Shown here: piece after piece, positions 29,310 through 38,264 of the stretch
Numbering within the stretch: position 1 is the stretch's first letter
Layout of the letters: the number at the start of each line of letters is the position of its first letter
Assembly (NCBI RefSeq): GCF_003367355.1
Contig: NZ_CP031413.1
Location: forward strand, 930,001 to 994,000
Origin: Lysobacter sp. TY2-98
Lineage (GTDB): Bacteria > Pseudomonadota > Gammaproteobacteria > Xanthomonadales > Xanthomonadaceae
Length of the DNA: 64,000 nucleotides
Direction of reading: 5' to 3'
The notes under the pieces: generated by a model
The model's database searches: none
Told to the model about the DNA's origin: nothing
What the model saw: the letters and a program-made list of their open reading frames with translations, nothing else
Program-made: the position numbers and the translations under genes

Positions 29310-29885
29310 ATGCGCATTACGGTTCCAACCATTCTCACCCTCGTGCGGATCGTGCTGATTCCGGTCCTCGTGGTGGTGTTCTATCTGCCGTATCCGTGGA
29401 CGAACTTCGCCGCCGCGGCAGTGTTCGCGATCGCGTCGATCACCGACTGGCTCGATGGCTGGATCGCGCGCGCCTACAACCAGTATTCGGCGTTCGGCGC
29501 GTTCCTCGATCCGGTCGCCGACAAGTTGATGGTGGCGGTCGCACTACTGCTCATCGTGCAGGTCCATCCGACCAAGTGGATGGCGTTGTGGGCGGCGGTG
29601 ATCATCGGTCGCGAGATCGCGGTGTCCGCGCTCCGCGAGTGGATGGCCGAGCTCGGCCAGCGCGCGAAGGTGAAAGTCGCCACCATCGGCAAGTTCAAGA
29701 CGATCGTGCAGATGGTCGCGCTTGAATGCCTGCTGTATCAGGCGAAATTCCTCGGTCTGCCGATCTTCTCGATCGGCGAATGGCTGCTCGCGCTGGCGGC
29801 GATCCTGACGTTGTGGTCGGGCTGGGCCTACCTGCGCGCCGCGTGGCCGGTGCTGATGCGCGACGAGCGCACGGGCATGGTGTAA
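29310..29885 (+). CDS. pgsA: CDP-diacylglycerol-glycerol-3-phosphate 3-phosphatidyltransferase
   Basis: 191 aa with several membrane helices. The CDP-alcohol phosphatidyltransferase motif is complete: DWLDGWIARAYNQYSAFGAFLDPVADKL. It makes phosphatidylglycerol phosphate in the inner membrane. The order uvrC-pgsA-tRNA Gly-Cys-Leu is the same as in enterobacteria. Confidence 0.94.
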   Translation: MRITVPTILTLVRIVLIPVLVVVFYLPYPWTNFAAAAVFAIASITDWLDGWIARAYNQYSAFGAFLDPVADKLMVAVALLLIVQVHPTKWMALWAAVIIGREIAVSALREWMAELGQRAKVKVATIGKFKTIVQMVALECLLYQAKFLGLPIFSIGEWLLALAAILTLWSGWAYLRAAWPVLMRDERTGMV

Positions 29886-29910
29886 CCGCATTCATTTTGA
29901 AATCCGGGTG

Positions 29911-29938
29911 TTGACACGGCCGGCTGCACCCGTAGAAT
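29911..29938 (+). promoter_or_regulatory. Sigma-70 promoter of the tRNA Gly-Cys-Leu operon
   Basis: TTGACA (29911-29916) and TAGAAT (29933-29938) separated by 16 bases, ending 14 bases before the first base of mature tRNA-Gly. A near-consensus promoter as expected for stable RNA genes. Confidence 0.85.
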
Positions 29939-29952
29939 GCGCAGCCTGTTCC

Positions 29953-30028
<76 letters not shown>

Positions 30029-30065
30029 GATTCGTCGGAGCCAGAGCATCGGAACCGTCTGACCA

Positions 30066-30090
30066 GACCCCGCTCGCGGGGTCTTGTCTT
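30066..30090 (+). terminator. Hairpin between tRNA-Gly and tRNA-Cys
   Basis: 7-bp stem GACCCCG/CGGGGTC with a CTCG loop followed by TTGTCTTTT. It could partly terminate or serve as a processing signal between the tRNAs. Confidence 0.6.
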
Positions 30091-30128
30091 TTCAGGGGCA
30101 CGCTTCGATAGTGCGCCTTACGCGCCTC

Positions 30129-30204
30129 CTGGCCGGGTGGCAGAGTGGTTATGCAGCGGACTGCAAATCCGCGTACGCCGGTTCAATTCCGACCTCGGCC
30201 TCCA
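30129..30204 (+). tRNA. tRNA-Cys(GCA)
   Basis: 76 nt with encoded CCA. Acceptor GGCCGGG pairs with CTCGGCC (one G-U); anticodon GCA at 30161-30163; anticodon stem GCGGA/TCCGC. Confidence 0.95.
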
Positions 30205-30209
30205 GTTAG

Positions 30210-30240
30210 AAAAGCCCTGCAGCGATGCGGGGCTTTTTCT
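30210..30240 (+). terminator. Hairpin after tRNA-Cys
   Basis: AAAGCCC-TGC...GCG-GGGCTTT stem with a U-rich 3' side (CTTTTTCTTTTT). A plausible intrinsic terminator, although tRNA-Leu follows 46 bases later in the same direction. Confidence 0.65.
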
Positions 30241-30285
30241 TTTTCCGCGATGTGCGCACGGCGGACGTAAGCTATGTGCGTTCAC

Positions 30286-30369
30286 GCCTGGGTGGCGAAA
30301 TCGGTAGACGCAGGGGACTTAAAATCCCCCGACCATGTCGTGCGGGTTCGAGTCCCGCCCCAGGCACCA
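30286..30369 (+). tRNA. tRNA-Leu(TAA)
   Basis: 84 nt class II tRNA with encoded CCA. Acceptor GCCTGGG pairs with CCCAGGC; anticodon TAA at 30320-30322; short variable stem CGACCATGTCG. Third member of the conserved Gly-Cys-Leu cluster. Confidence 0.96.
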
Positions 30370-30826
30370 CGTCGATCGGGTGGGTCGATGCGCGAGGGGT
30401 GATGCCCACCGCGATTGCGGACGTGCTTCGCTGCAACGCCTCCGTCTGCAGTTCCGCCGTGCGTGTCGCGGCGGAATGGAAGCGCGGACGCATGTGGCGG
30501 ATTGATCGCTGCTCGTGAACGCGGCCGCGGTATTTCGGGTAGCGACGCGATGTGCATCGTCGTACGCCATTCGAGACGCGATATGCCAGATGTTCGCCCC
30601 GTGCCGCCTGCCATCGGCGCAATCCGCGGAGCGACGTCGCTGCGACGCGCGATCCACCGGCGCGATCGCGCGGCGCGCTGCGGACCACGCCCGAAGCCGC
30701 GAACCGCGGTGCCGTTAACGAGGCGTACTGCGCAAACCGCGCAGAGCGGTCGTGCGGCGTCGACCCTCGAACGACCGCCACCCGTTAAGCTCTTCACCTG
30801 TGCTCCGGCAGCGGCTTTTCTGCGAT
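30370..30826 (+). other. Intergenic region upstream of fnr, no gene seen
   Basis: 457 bases between tRNA-Leu and the FNR-type regulator. Open frames here run into the tRNA genes or lack coding character. No FNR box, clear promoter or small RNA could be recognised, though the fnr promoter must lie here. Confidence 0.5.
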
Positions 30827-31591
30827 ATGGCGGCGACCCCGATCGATCTTCCGACGCTGCGGCGCGGCTGCGCCCAGTGCTCGCTGCAACAGCTCTGCCT
30901 GCCGGCGGGCATCGGCCGGGATGATCTTCAGCAACTGGAGGAGATCGTCCGCCGAAAGCGCCCGGTCGATGCAGGGGAACGCCTGTTCCGCCAAGGCGAT
31001 CCGATGGGGGCGGTGTTCGTCGCCCGCGACGGCGCCTTCAAGACCGTGCTGGTCAACGAGGACGGCGAGGAACAGGTCATCGGTTTCCACCTGCCCGGCG
31101 AACTCATCGGCCTGGATGCACTCGGTTCCGGCTTGCATCGCTGCGAGGCGGTGGCGCTGACCACCGCGAACGTCTGCGAAGTGCCATTCGACGAGTTGTC
31201 CGACGTCGCCGCGCACGTGCCCGCGCTGCAGCGTCAGCTGATGCGCGTCATCGGCCAGAGCGTGGGCCGCGACCAGGACCATCTGGAGATCCTGGCGCGG
31301 CGCCAGGCCAACGAGCGCATCGCGCTGTTCCTGCACGGTCTAATCGAGCGCCTGCGTGCGATCGGCGAACCGACCGACCGCATGCGCCTGCCCATGAGCC
31401 GCGAAGACATCGCGCGCTTCCTCGGCCTGGCGCTGGAGACGGTGAGCCGCGGTTTCACGCGCCTGCAGGACGACGGAGTGATCGCCGTGCAGGGCCGCAA
31501 GGTCGACATCCTGGACGCAGCGGAGCTGGAGCGCCTCGCGCACGGCGGCGACGGAGCGCCGGTGGATCCTCGGATGCGTCAGCGCGCCTGA
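30827..31591 (+). CDS. fnr: FNR-type oxygen-sensing transcriptional regulator
   Basis: 254 aa from ATG 30827; alternative upstream starts exist but 30827 puts the N-terminal Cys set in register with E. coli FNR. Cys15, Cys18 and Cys24 (CX2CX5C) and Cys117 (in NVCEVPF) match the four [4Fe-4S] ligands C20, C23, C29 and C122 with a constant offset of five. A cAMP-receptor-like beta-barrel, dimer helix and C-terminal HTH follow. The recognition helix contains ETVSR, the FNR specificity residues for TTGAT half-sites. A perfect such site lies upstream of ccoN, so this gene likely activates the adjacent cbb3 oxidase at low oxygen. It is convergent with the TauE-like gene, stops abutting. Confidence 0.9.
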   Translation: MAATPIDLPTLRRGCAQCSLQQLCLPAGIGRDDLQQLEEIVRRKRPVDAGERLFRQGDPMGAVFVARDGAFKTVLVNEDGEEQVIGFHLPGELIGLDALGSGLHRCEAVALTTANVCEVPFDELSDVAAHVPALQRQLMRVIGQSVGRDQDHLEILARRQANERIALFLHGLIERLRAIGEPTDRMRLPMSREDIARFLGLALETVSRGFTRLQDDGVIAVQGRKVDILDAAELERLAHGGDGAPVDPRMRQRA

Positions 31592-32317
31592 TCAGGCGGG
31601 CGACAGGCAGCCCAACGCGCTCAGCGGGCCGTGCAGGCCCGGCATCGACGCCACCAGCCAGGGCGCCGTGATCGTCAGCGCCCCGGCGGTCGCGATGACG
31701 AGCCCGGCGACTGCCCGCAGGCGACCGCGCAGCAGCCGACGCCCCAGCTGCTGGCCCGACCACGTCAGCGGCAGCATCACCGGCAGCGTGCCGAGGCCGA
31801 ACGCGGCCATGGTCACCGCGCCGTTCACCGCGCTGGCCTGCAGCCACGCCGCGGCGAGCAGGGTGGTGCTCAGTCCGCAGGGCAACCAGCCCCAGAGCGC
31901 GCCAAGCGCGAGGCGACGGGGCGTCGTCGACGCCGGCAGCAGGTGGCGCTGGATCGGCTTCAGCGCACGCCAGATGCCGCCGCCGAGCGAGGAATAGGTC
32001 GACGTGGCGCTGGTGCCGCGCCACAGCCGAAGGCCCACGGCCAGCAGCACGAAGCCCGTTGCCGCGCGTAACGCAATCCGCAGCCAGGGCATCGCAGCGA
32101 CACCGACGATCGCGTGGCCCAGGCCGCCAGCGACGGCGCCGGCCACGGCGTAACCGAGTACGCGTCCAAGGTTGGGCTCGACCACATAACGCCATTGCGC
32201 GCGAGGCGCCATCGCCGGGAAACCGGTCGCGATACCGCCGCACATCACCGCGCAATGCCCGCTGCCGACCAGGCCAGTGAGCAGTGCGGATACGAGCGTG
32301 AGCCAGGCGAGCTGCAT
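31592..32317 (-). CDS. TauE/SafE-like (UreH-type) membrane protein of the cco locus
   Basis: 241 aa with about six membrane helices. GSGHCAVMCGGIATGF near the N-terminus and GWLPCGLSTTLLAAAWLQASAVNGAVTMAAFGLGTLPVM in the middle are the two Cys-bearing signatures of the UreH-like TauE/SafE group that commonly ends ccoGHIS clusters. It may be involved in copper or heme handling for oxidase assembly; this is inferred from context. It starts one base after ccoS. Confidence 0.82.
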   Translation of the reverse strand: MQLAWLTLVSALLTGLVGSGHCAVMCGGIATGFPAMAPRAQWRYVVEPNLGRVLGYAVAGAVAGGLGHAIVGVAAMPWLRIALRAATGFVLLAVGLRLWRGTSATSTYSSLGGGIWRALKPIQRHLLPASTTPRRLALGALWGWLPCGLSTTLLAAAWLQASAVNGAVTMAAFGLGTLPVMLPLTWSGQQLGRRLLRGRLRAVAGLVIATAGALTITAPWLVASMPGLHGPLSALGCLSPA

Positions 32318-32318
32318 G

Positions 32319-32471
32319 TCAGTCGTGCTTGGGTGGATCGTCGCGAAGGATGTCGATGGCGGGCGTGTCGAGGTCGTCGAACTGGCCGCGCTTCACCGCC
32401 CACCAGAACGCACCGACAGCGACCACGAGCAGCATCAGGCTGAGCGGAATCAGCAGCAGGAGGATGGTCAT
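32319..32471 (-). CDS. ccoS: cbb3-type oxidase assembly protein CcoS
   Basis: 50 aa from ATG 32471, overlapping the ccoI stop by four bases. One membrane helix (ILLLLIPLSLMLLVVAVGAFWWAV) followed by the CcoS signature KRGQFDDLDTPAIDIL. CcoS is needed for cofactor insertion into cbb3 oxidase. Confidence 0.92.
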   Translation of the reverse strand: MTILLLLIPLSLMLLVVAVGAFWWAVKRGQFDDLDTPAIDILRDDPPKHD

Positions 32472-34849
32472 GCGGCCCTCCGGGCGAGGCGCAATGCGTT
32501 GAGCGTCACCGCGAGCGACGACAGGCTCATGCCGAGCGCGGCGAGCCAGGGCGCGACGTGGCCAGTCACCGCGACGGGCAGCGCGAGCAGGTTGTAGCCG
32601 AGCGCCCACGCGAGATTCTGGCGGATAACGCGGCGAGTACGACGGGCGAGATCGACGGCCTGCGCGAGTCGCGACAGCGAATGGCCGGTCAGCACGAAGT
32701 CCGCGGCGCGCTGTGCGAGTGCGGCGCCTCCGCCGATCGCGATGGAGACGTCCGCCCCCGCGATGACCGGTGCGTCGTTGACGCCATCGCCGACCATCGC
32801 GACGACGCGTCCATCGCGCTGCAGTTCACGCGCGTAGGCGAGTTTGTCTTCAGGGGTCTGTCGCGCACGCGCAGTGCCGATCGAGAGATGGCGCGCGATG
32901 GCGTCGACCCGGCCGTGCGCATCGCCACTGGCGAGATGCACGCGCAGACGCTGGTCGCGTAACGAGGCGATCGCCGGGGCGGCATCGCTACGCAGTGACT
33001 CACCGATCTCGAAGCGTGCCGCGGCGTGGTTGCCGTCACCCAGCCAGACCGCGTCATCGTCGTCGCGCCCCGCCGCGAAGTCCGCGCGGCCGATGCGCCA
33101 GCTTCGACCTCCGACCAAGCCTTCGAGGCCGCTGCCGGCAACGACACGCACATCGTGCGCGGCGACGGCATCGACCGCGGCGAATGCGACCGCGAGCGGG
33201 TGCGTCGACCCCTGTTCCAGGGATGCGGCAATGCGCAGCGCGCTCGCTTCGTCGATGCCGAACGTCTCGACCGACGCGATCCGTGCGCCGCCGTCGGTCA
33301 GCGTGCCGGTCTTGTCGAAGACGATGTCGTCGGCGCGCGCCAGGCGGTCGAGCGCATCGGGGCGCGTCGCCAGCAGGCCGATGCGTGCGAGGCCGCCGTG
33401 TGCGGCCGCGAGTGCGGCGGGCATCGACAGTGAGAGCGCGCAGGGGCAGGAGATGGCGAGAACGGCGAGGGTGACGTCGAGAGCGCGCAGCGGGTCATGC
33501 ACACGCCAGACGAAGAACGTCACGGCGGCGACCAGCAGCATCGCGATCACGAACACGCCGGCGATGCGGTCGGCCACCTGCGCGAGTTTCGGACGATGCG
33601 CCTGCGCCTGTTCGACGAGGCGCGTGAGTTCGGACAGCCGGGTGTCGGCACCCACGCGCGTCACCTGGACGCGGGCGGTGCGGTCGCGGCAGATAGTTCC
33701 GGCGAAGATCGTGTCGCCGCTGCGGTGGGCAACCGCATGTGGTTCGCCCGTGAGCAGCGCTTCCTCGAAGCGAGCTTCCTCATTGCGCAGGACGCCGTCG
33801 GCGGGGGCTGGTTCCCCGGCAGCGACGCAAGCGATGTCGCCGACCGCAAGCGCCGCGATCGGCACTGTCTCGCGCGTGCCATCGGCGAGCTCGCGCGTGG
33901 CGAGCACCGGACGCGCGCGCGCGAGCGCGTCGACCTGCGCGTTCGCTGCGGCGCGTGCACGTTCCTCGAGCGTGCGTGCGACCAGCAGCAGGAAGACGAA
34001 CATCACCGCGGCGTCGTACCAGACATGCGGCCCGCCGCGCACGGTTTCGACCACGCTGGCCGCGTAGGCGAGCAACGTCGAAGTCGCAACGAGCACGTCC
34101 ATGCCGAGACGGCGATGCCGCAGCTCGAGCCACGCGCCCTCGAGAAATGGCCAGCCGGCGTAGAAAACGACGGGTGTCGAGACGAGGAAGGTGATCCAGC
34201 GCAGGAAGTCACGCGTCGCGATCGGCATCGAGCCGCCGGTGTCGAGGTACAACGCTTCGCCGAACATCATGGCCTGCATCGCGCCGAGGCTGGCGAGGCC
34301 GATGCGCAGCAGCGAGCGGTTGCGCGCACGGCGGCGTGCGTCTTCGTCGACGATGCCGCCAGCGAGGTACGGGCGATAGCCGAGCGATGCCAGGCGCTGC
34401 AGCGGGGACGATAGCGGCGTTGCAGCCGGATCCCAGGTCAGCCGGATGCGGCCCGTCACCGCATTGGCGGCGACGTCGCGAACGCCCGGTTCGTTCGACA
34501 GCGCGCGATCGATCAACCATGCACAGGCGGCGCAGCGCATGCCGTCGGTGACGACGGTGATCTCGCGCAGGCCGCCGACGTCGCTCACGTGGCCGGCGAC
34601 CACGTCATCGCGGTCCCAGAGGGTGAAGTCGGACGGCTCGGTGCCGACGCGCGATGCGCGCTCGCTGCGCAGGCAGTAGTAGTCGTCGAGGTGCGCGTCG
34701 CGGATCCATTGCGCGGCGGCCGCGCAGCCATCGCAGCAGAACGCGCGCGTGGCGTCGTCGATCTGCAAATGGGCGGGCGTTGCGGACAGCGGCTCGCCAC
34801 AGTGCCAGCAGCCGGTGGCTGCATCCGCCGAGGCCGGGGCGACGCGCAT
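32468..34849 (-). CDS. ccoI: Copper-transporting P1B-type ATPase CcoI
   Basis: 793 aa from ATG 34849; upstream extensions of the frame overlap ccoH and look non-coding. N-terminal Cys-rich zinc-finger-like segment (CWHCGEP, CCDGCA) typical of CcoI/FixI, a heavy-metal domain with GMRCAAC, then P-type ATPase motifs: TGE in LLTGEP, membrane SCPCALS, DKTGTLTDGG phosphorylation site, HP in STHPLAVA, and MVGDGVNDAP. It moves copper out of the cytoplasm for insertion into CcoN. It lies 8 bases after ccoH. Confidence 0.93.
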   Translation of the reverse strand: MRVAPASADAATGCWHCGEPLSATPAHLQIDDATRAFCCDGCAAAAQWIRDAHLDDYYCLRSERASRVGTEPSDFTLWDRDDVVAGHVSDVGGLREITVVTDGMRCAACAWLIDRALSNEPGVRDVAANAVTGRIRLTWDPAATPLSSPLQRLASLGYRPYLAGGIVDEDARRRARNRSLLRIGLASLGAMQAMMFGEALYLDTGGSMPIATRDFLRWITFLVSTPVVFYAGWPFLEGAWLELRHRRLGMDVLVATSTLLAYAASVVETVRGGPHVWYDAAVMFVFLLLVARTLEERARAAANAQVDALARARPVLATRELADGTRETVPIAALAVGDIACVAAGEPAPADGVLRNEEARFEEALLTGEPHAVAHRSGDTIFAGTICRDRTARVQVTRVGADTRLSELTRLVEQAQAHRPKLAQVADRIAGVFVIAMLLVAAVTFFVWRVHDPLRALDVTLAVLAISCPCALSLSMPAALAAAHGGLARIGLLATRPDALDRLARADDIVFDKTGTLTDGGARIASVETFGIDEASALRIAASLEQGSTHPLAVAFAAVDAVAAHDVRVVAGSGLEGLVGGRSWRIGRADFAAGRDDDDAVWLGDGNHAAARFEIGESLRSDAAPAIASLRDQRLRVHLASGDAHGRVDAIARHLSIGTARARQTPEDKLAYARELQRDGRVVAMVGDGVNDAPVIAGADVSIAIGGGAALAQRAADFVLTGHSLSRLAQAVDLARRTRRVIRQNLAWALGYNLLALPVAVTGHVAPWLAALGMSLSSLAVTLNALRLARRAA

Positions 34850-34857
34850 GTCCACGA

Positions 34858-35358
34858 TCAGCCACCGCCGCCCAGTGCGGGCTGCAGCAACGCGGCGCGC
34901 TGACCTTTCGGCAGGCGGCCCGCGATGCGCCAATGACCATCGATGGCTTCGAGCCGCACGTTCCACTCGCTGCCGAGGTCGACGTCGTGCTGCGCATGCC
35001 AGCCGGTTTCGCTGGGCATCAGCGTCATCACCTTGTCGTCGGCGGAATGTGCGGGATGCAGCAGGCTGAGCTTGAGTGACGCGCGTCGATTGAAATCGCC
35101 CTTTACCGGGATGACATCGACCGTGCCCTTGCCGATCCGCACGACCGCACTCAGCGCGCGCTGGCCGGCCACCGCGTCGGGCGTGAGGTCGGCGGTCTGC
35201 ATCTGGCCCGTACGCTGCACGGTGTCGACGATCGCGTCATCCGAATCACGATTGGCGATGACCACCAACCCGATGCCGAAAATCATGGATACGACCGGCA
35301 GCCCGATGAGCAGCCACATCACCGGATTGGACCAGTTGGAGCGTTCGGTCTCATCCAT
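34858..35358 (-). CDS. ccoH: FixH/CcoH family oxidase assembly protein
   Basis: 166 aa. One N-terminal membrane helix (MWLLIGLPVVSMIFGIGLVVIA), then a periplasmic beta-rich domain ending in LEAIDGHWRIAGRLPKGQRAALLQP, as in FixH. Start overlaps the ccoG stop by one base. It is required for stable assembly of cbb3 oxidase subunits. Confidence 0.87.
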   Translation of the reverse strand: MDETERSNWSNPVMWLLIGLPVVSMIFGIGLVVIANRDSDDAIVDTVQRTGQMQTADLTPDAVAGQRALSAVVRIGKGTVDVIPVKGDFNRRASLKLSLLHPAHSADDKVMTLMPSETGWHAQHDVDLGSEWNVRLEAIDGHWRIAGRLPKGQRAALLQPALGGGG

Positions 35359-36899
35359 CACATCGGTCCGAAGAAGCTGCTGTCGACGGTGTCTTTCACT
35401 TTCCCGTCGGCGGTGTCGATGACGAAGCGCAGCGGGTGGCGACCGGTGACGCCGGTTGGTGCGTGCACGATCACTTCCACCGAGGCGACGTTCTGCGCAG
35501 GCACGGTGATCGGCGCCATGCGGTCGATGCGCGCACCGTCCGGTGCCGTGTCGAGTCGGATGCGGTAGGTCTGCGCGCGGTCGGTACGGTTCGCGAGCTT
35601 GAGGGTGTAGCCGTTGTCGACGCCGCCGTCGACGACGCGGTACAGCGCATTGCGGTCGCGGATCGCCTCGACCGTGAGTGCGTCGCGATGGGTGACGCCC
35701 CACAGCCACGCGCCGGTGAATCCGATGAGCAGCGTTGCGTAGATGAGGATGCGGGTGCGCACGACACGCGTGGCGCGGCCGTCGATCGCGTTCTGCGTGC
35801 TGTAGCGGATCAGGCCGCGCGGATAGCCCATCTTGTCCATCACGCCGTCGCAGGCGTCGATGCAGGCACCGCAGGCGATGCATTCGTATTGCAGGCCGTT
35901 GCGGATGTCGATGCCGGTGGGGCAGACCTGCACGCACATCGTGCAGTCGATGCAGTCGCCGAGTTCCTCGGTGGCGAACTTCGGAAGCGGTGCGGCTTCC
36001 ACACCCGCACCGCCGAACGTGATCGTGCCGGCGGCGCCGGTCGCGGCCGCGGCGGCGGTCGGATGCAGCGCGGCGCGGAAGACGTAGTCGTAGGCGAGTG
36101 CCTTGTCGAGCAGGCCACGCGCGCGTTCGAGCACGCTGGGCAGGCCGCGCTTGCGCGGGCCGCGCGGCTCACCGCGCATCGGGTCGTAGGCGATGATCAG
36201 GGTGTTGCGGTCGAACATCGCGCTCTGGAAGCGCGCGTAGGGGCACATGTACTTGCAGACCTGCTCGCGCAGGAAGCCGGCATTGCCCCACGTCGCTACC
36301 GCGTAGAACAGCACCCAGAAGGTCTCCCAGCCGCCCCATGCGAACGGCACCAGGCGATGCGCAAGGTCGGTGATGGGGGTGAAGAAACCGACGAAGGTGA
36401 AGCCGGTCCATAGCGCGAACACGGCCCACAGCACGTGCTTCGAACCCTTGCGCAGGATCTTCTCGCGCGTCCACGGGCCCGCGTCCAGCTTCATGCGCTT
36501 GGCGCGGTCGCCCTCCGTCCAGCGCTCCATCCACAGGAAGGTTTCCGTCCACACCGTCTGCGGACAGGCGTAACCGCACCACAGGCGCCCGGCCAGCGCG
36601 GTGACGAAGAACAGCATCAGCGCGGCGACGATGAGCAGCAGCGCGAGGTAGAGAAAATCCTGCGGCCAGAACGTCAGGCCGAACACGTAGAACTTGCGCG
36701 CGGGCAGGTCGAACAGCACCGCCTGGCGGCCGTCCCAGCGCAGCCACGGAAACACGTAGTACATGCCCAGCAGCCAGAACACCGACAGGCGACGCAGGCG
36801 ATCGAAACGACCGTCGACCTGGCGCGGGTAGATCTTCTTCTCGCTGACGTAGAGCCCAGCCGGCTCGTCGACGACTTCGACAGGAATGGTTCGGCTCAT
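35358..36899 (-). CDS. ccoG: Cytochrome c oxidase accessory protein CcoG (FixG)
   Basis: 513 aa. Membrane helices in the N-terminal half, LWCGYACPQTVWTE and CKYMCPYARFQSAMFDRNTLI, then two ferredoxin-like 4Fe-4S motifs (CIDCTMCVQVCPTGIDIRNGLQYECIA and CGACIDACDGVMDKM), and a C-terminal beta-sandwich. CcoG is a copper reductase for cbb3 biogenesis. Odd feature: between EPRGPRKR and GDCIDC there is an insertion of roughly 50 residues, Ala/Gly-rich in part, where most CcoG proteins have a short link. Confidence 0.92.
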   Translation of the reverse strand: MSRTIPVEVVDEPAGLYVSEKKIYPRQVDGRFDRLRRLSVFWLLGMYYVFPWLRWDGRQAVLFDLPARKFYVFGLTFWPQDFLYLALLLIVAALMLFFVTALAGRLWCGYACPQTVWTETFLWMERWTEGDRAKRMKLDAGPWTREKILRKGSKHVLWAVFALWTGFTFVGFFTPITDLAHRLVPFAWGGWETFWVLFYAVATWGNAGFLREQVCKYMCPYARFQSAMFDRNTLIIAYDPMRGEPRGPRKRGLPSVLERARGLLDKALAYDYVFRAALHPTAAAAATGAAGTITFGGAGVEAAPLPKFATEELGDCIDCTMCVQVCPTGIDIRNGLQYECIACGACIDACDGVMDKMGYPRGLIRYSTQNAIDGRATRVVRTRILIYATLLIGFTGAWLWGVTHRDALTVEAIRDRNALYRVVDGGVDNGYTLKLANRTDRAQTYRIRLDTAPDGARIDRMAPITVPAQNVASVEVIVHAPTGVTGRHPLRFVIDTADGKVKDTVDSSFFGPM

Positions 36900-37204
36900 T
36901 GCGGATCGGGCGGCAACGGGCGATTGAAACGGCTCGCCGGTCGCAGCAGGTACCAGGTGAACAGGCTGGACGATGCGGTCGCCAGCCAGAACGCGAAGAA
37001 GCCGATGCTGTAGCCGAGCTCACGCGTGATCGGCAGATCGGGGAAGGTCATGTCACGCAGGGCGAGGGGATCGACGTAGGCGAAGAAGCCCATCGTCGCG
37101 ACGCCCGCCGCGAAGAAGCTCGGCCACAGGATGGCGCCGATCCGCTGGGCTTTCGGGTGCAGCGGATGATCGAACGGCGGCACCACCGGATCGGGCACGC
37201 TCAT
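36896..37204 (-). CDS. Small two-helix membrane protein inside the cco operon
   Basis: 102 aa with two predicted membrane helices (IGAILWPSFFAAGVATMGFFAYV and LGYSIGFFAFWLATASSSLFTWYLL). Overlaps both ccoP (4 bases) and ccoG (4 bases), so it is fully coupled within the operon. I do not recognise a named family. The position between ccoP and ccoG suggests a lineage-specific accessory subunit or assembly protein of the cbb3 oxidase; function unknown. Confidence 0.75.
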   Translation of the reverse strand: MSVPDPVVPPFDHPLHPKAQRIGAILWPSFFAAGVATMGFFAYVDPLALRDMTFPDLPITRELGYSIGFFAFWLATASSSLFTWYLLRPASRFNRPLPPDPQ

Positions 37205-38127
37205 TTCGCGGCGACCTGCTGCGGCGCGTGCGACAGCGACCAGACGTAGGCCGCAACGAGTCGTGCGCGCGTTTCGCCGAGCAGTGCGCGGTGCGCGGGC
37301 ATGATGCCGTGGCGACCGTTCGTGATCGTCGCGACGATCTGCGCCTTGTCACCACCGTAGAGCCAGTAGTCGTCGGTGAGATCGGGCGCGCCCATGTCCT
37401 TGTTGCCCTTGCCGTCGGGGCCGTGGCAGGCGATGCAGACGCCCTCGTACAGCGACTTGCCCTGCGCGGCCATGAAGTTGTTCTCCAGGCCCTTGGGATC
37501 GGACAGCGACTGCACGTAGCTCGCGACGTAGTCGACGGCGTTCGGCCCGCCCATGCCCGTCAGCACCTTGCCCCATTCGGGCATCACGCCTTCTCGGCCG
37601 TCGAGCACGGTCTGCAGGATGCGATCGGGCGTGCCGCCCCAGTGCCAGATGTCGTCGGTGAGGTTGGGATAGCCGATCGCCCCCTTCGCCGATGAACCGT
37701 GGCAACCCGAGCACGTGTTCGCGAAGATCGAATGCCCGATCGCGATGGCATGCGGATCGCGTGCGATCACGTCGATGGGCTTGCCCTCGAACTTCGCGAA
37801 TGCCGCGTTGAGCTTGGCGTCCTCGCTGGCTTTCTGCGCCGCGTGCTCCTTCGCGGACGACCAGCCACCGGCGCCGGCGTAACCGCCGAGTCCGCCGAAC
37901 CACGCCATGTAGGCGATCGAAAAGATGATCGTCAGGTAGAAGAGGTTGATCCACCACCGCGGCAGCGGCTTGTTGTATTCGGTGAGATCGTCGTCCCAGA
38001 CATGGCTGGTGTCGGTGGGCTTGGGGTCGCCGGGGCGACGACGCGACGTCCACCAGAGCAGCCAGACGCAGCCGGCGATATTGAGCGCGACGATCGCGAT
38101 GACGTACCACGACCAGGCGATGCTCAT
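37201..38127 (-). CDS. ccoP: cbb3-type cytochrome c oxidase diheme subunit III
   Basis: 308 aa from ATG 38127. N-terminal helices and the conserved YNKPLPRWWINLFYLTIIF segment, then two class I cytochrome c domains with CSGCH and CIACH and Met ligands further on (VMPEWG, IMPAHR). It passes electrons from soluble cytochromes to CcoO/CcoN. The start overlaps the ccoQ stop (ATGA). Confidence 0.94.
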   Translation of the reverse strand: MSIAWSWYVIAIVALNIAGCVWLLWWTSRRRPGDPKPTDTSHVWDDDLTEYNKPLPRWWINLFYLTIIFSIAYMAWFGGLGGYAGAGGWSSAKEHAAQKASEDAKLNAAFAKFEGKPIDVIARDPHAIAIGHSIFANTCSGCHGSSAKGAIGYPNLTDDIWHWGGTPDRILQTVLDGREGVMPEWGKVLTGMGGPNAVDYVASYVQSLSDPKGLENNFMAAQGKSLYEGVCIACHGPDGKGNKDMGAPDLTDDYWLYGGDKAQIVATITNGRHGIMPAHRALLGETRARLVAAYVWSLSHAPQQVAAK

Positions 38128-38261
38128 GGCGCGGTCTCCTCGTCGTTGAGCGGCAGGCGCGCCGCAGCGTCGAACGACGCCTTGCGAGCGGGGCGCCACG
38201 CCCAGATCCAGCCCGCGATGAACAGCACGAGCAGGGTTGCAGTCACGATGCCTGCGACCAT
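38124..38261 (-). CDS. ccoQ: CcoQ/FixQ, small subunit of cbb3 oxidase
   Basis: 45 aa. One membrane helix (GIVTATLLVLFIAGWIWAW) followed by a charged tail (RPARKASFDAAARLPLNDEE), the usual CcoQ pattern of a helix then a short acidic C-terminus. It lies exactly between ccoO and ccoP, stop overlapping the ccoP start. CcoQ stabilises CcoP in the complex. Confidence 0.88.
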   Translation of the reverse strand: MVAGIVTATLLVLFIAGWIWAWRPARKASFDAAARLPLNDEETAP

Positions 38262-38264
38262 TGT

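Noticed and set aside
30282..30797. 171-codon minus-strand frame upstream of fnr
   Set aside because: It runs across the tRNA-Leu gene and has no domain.
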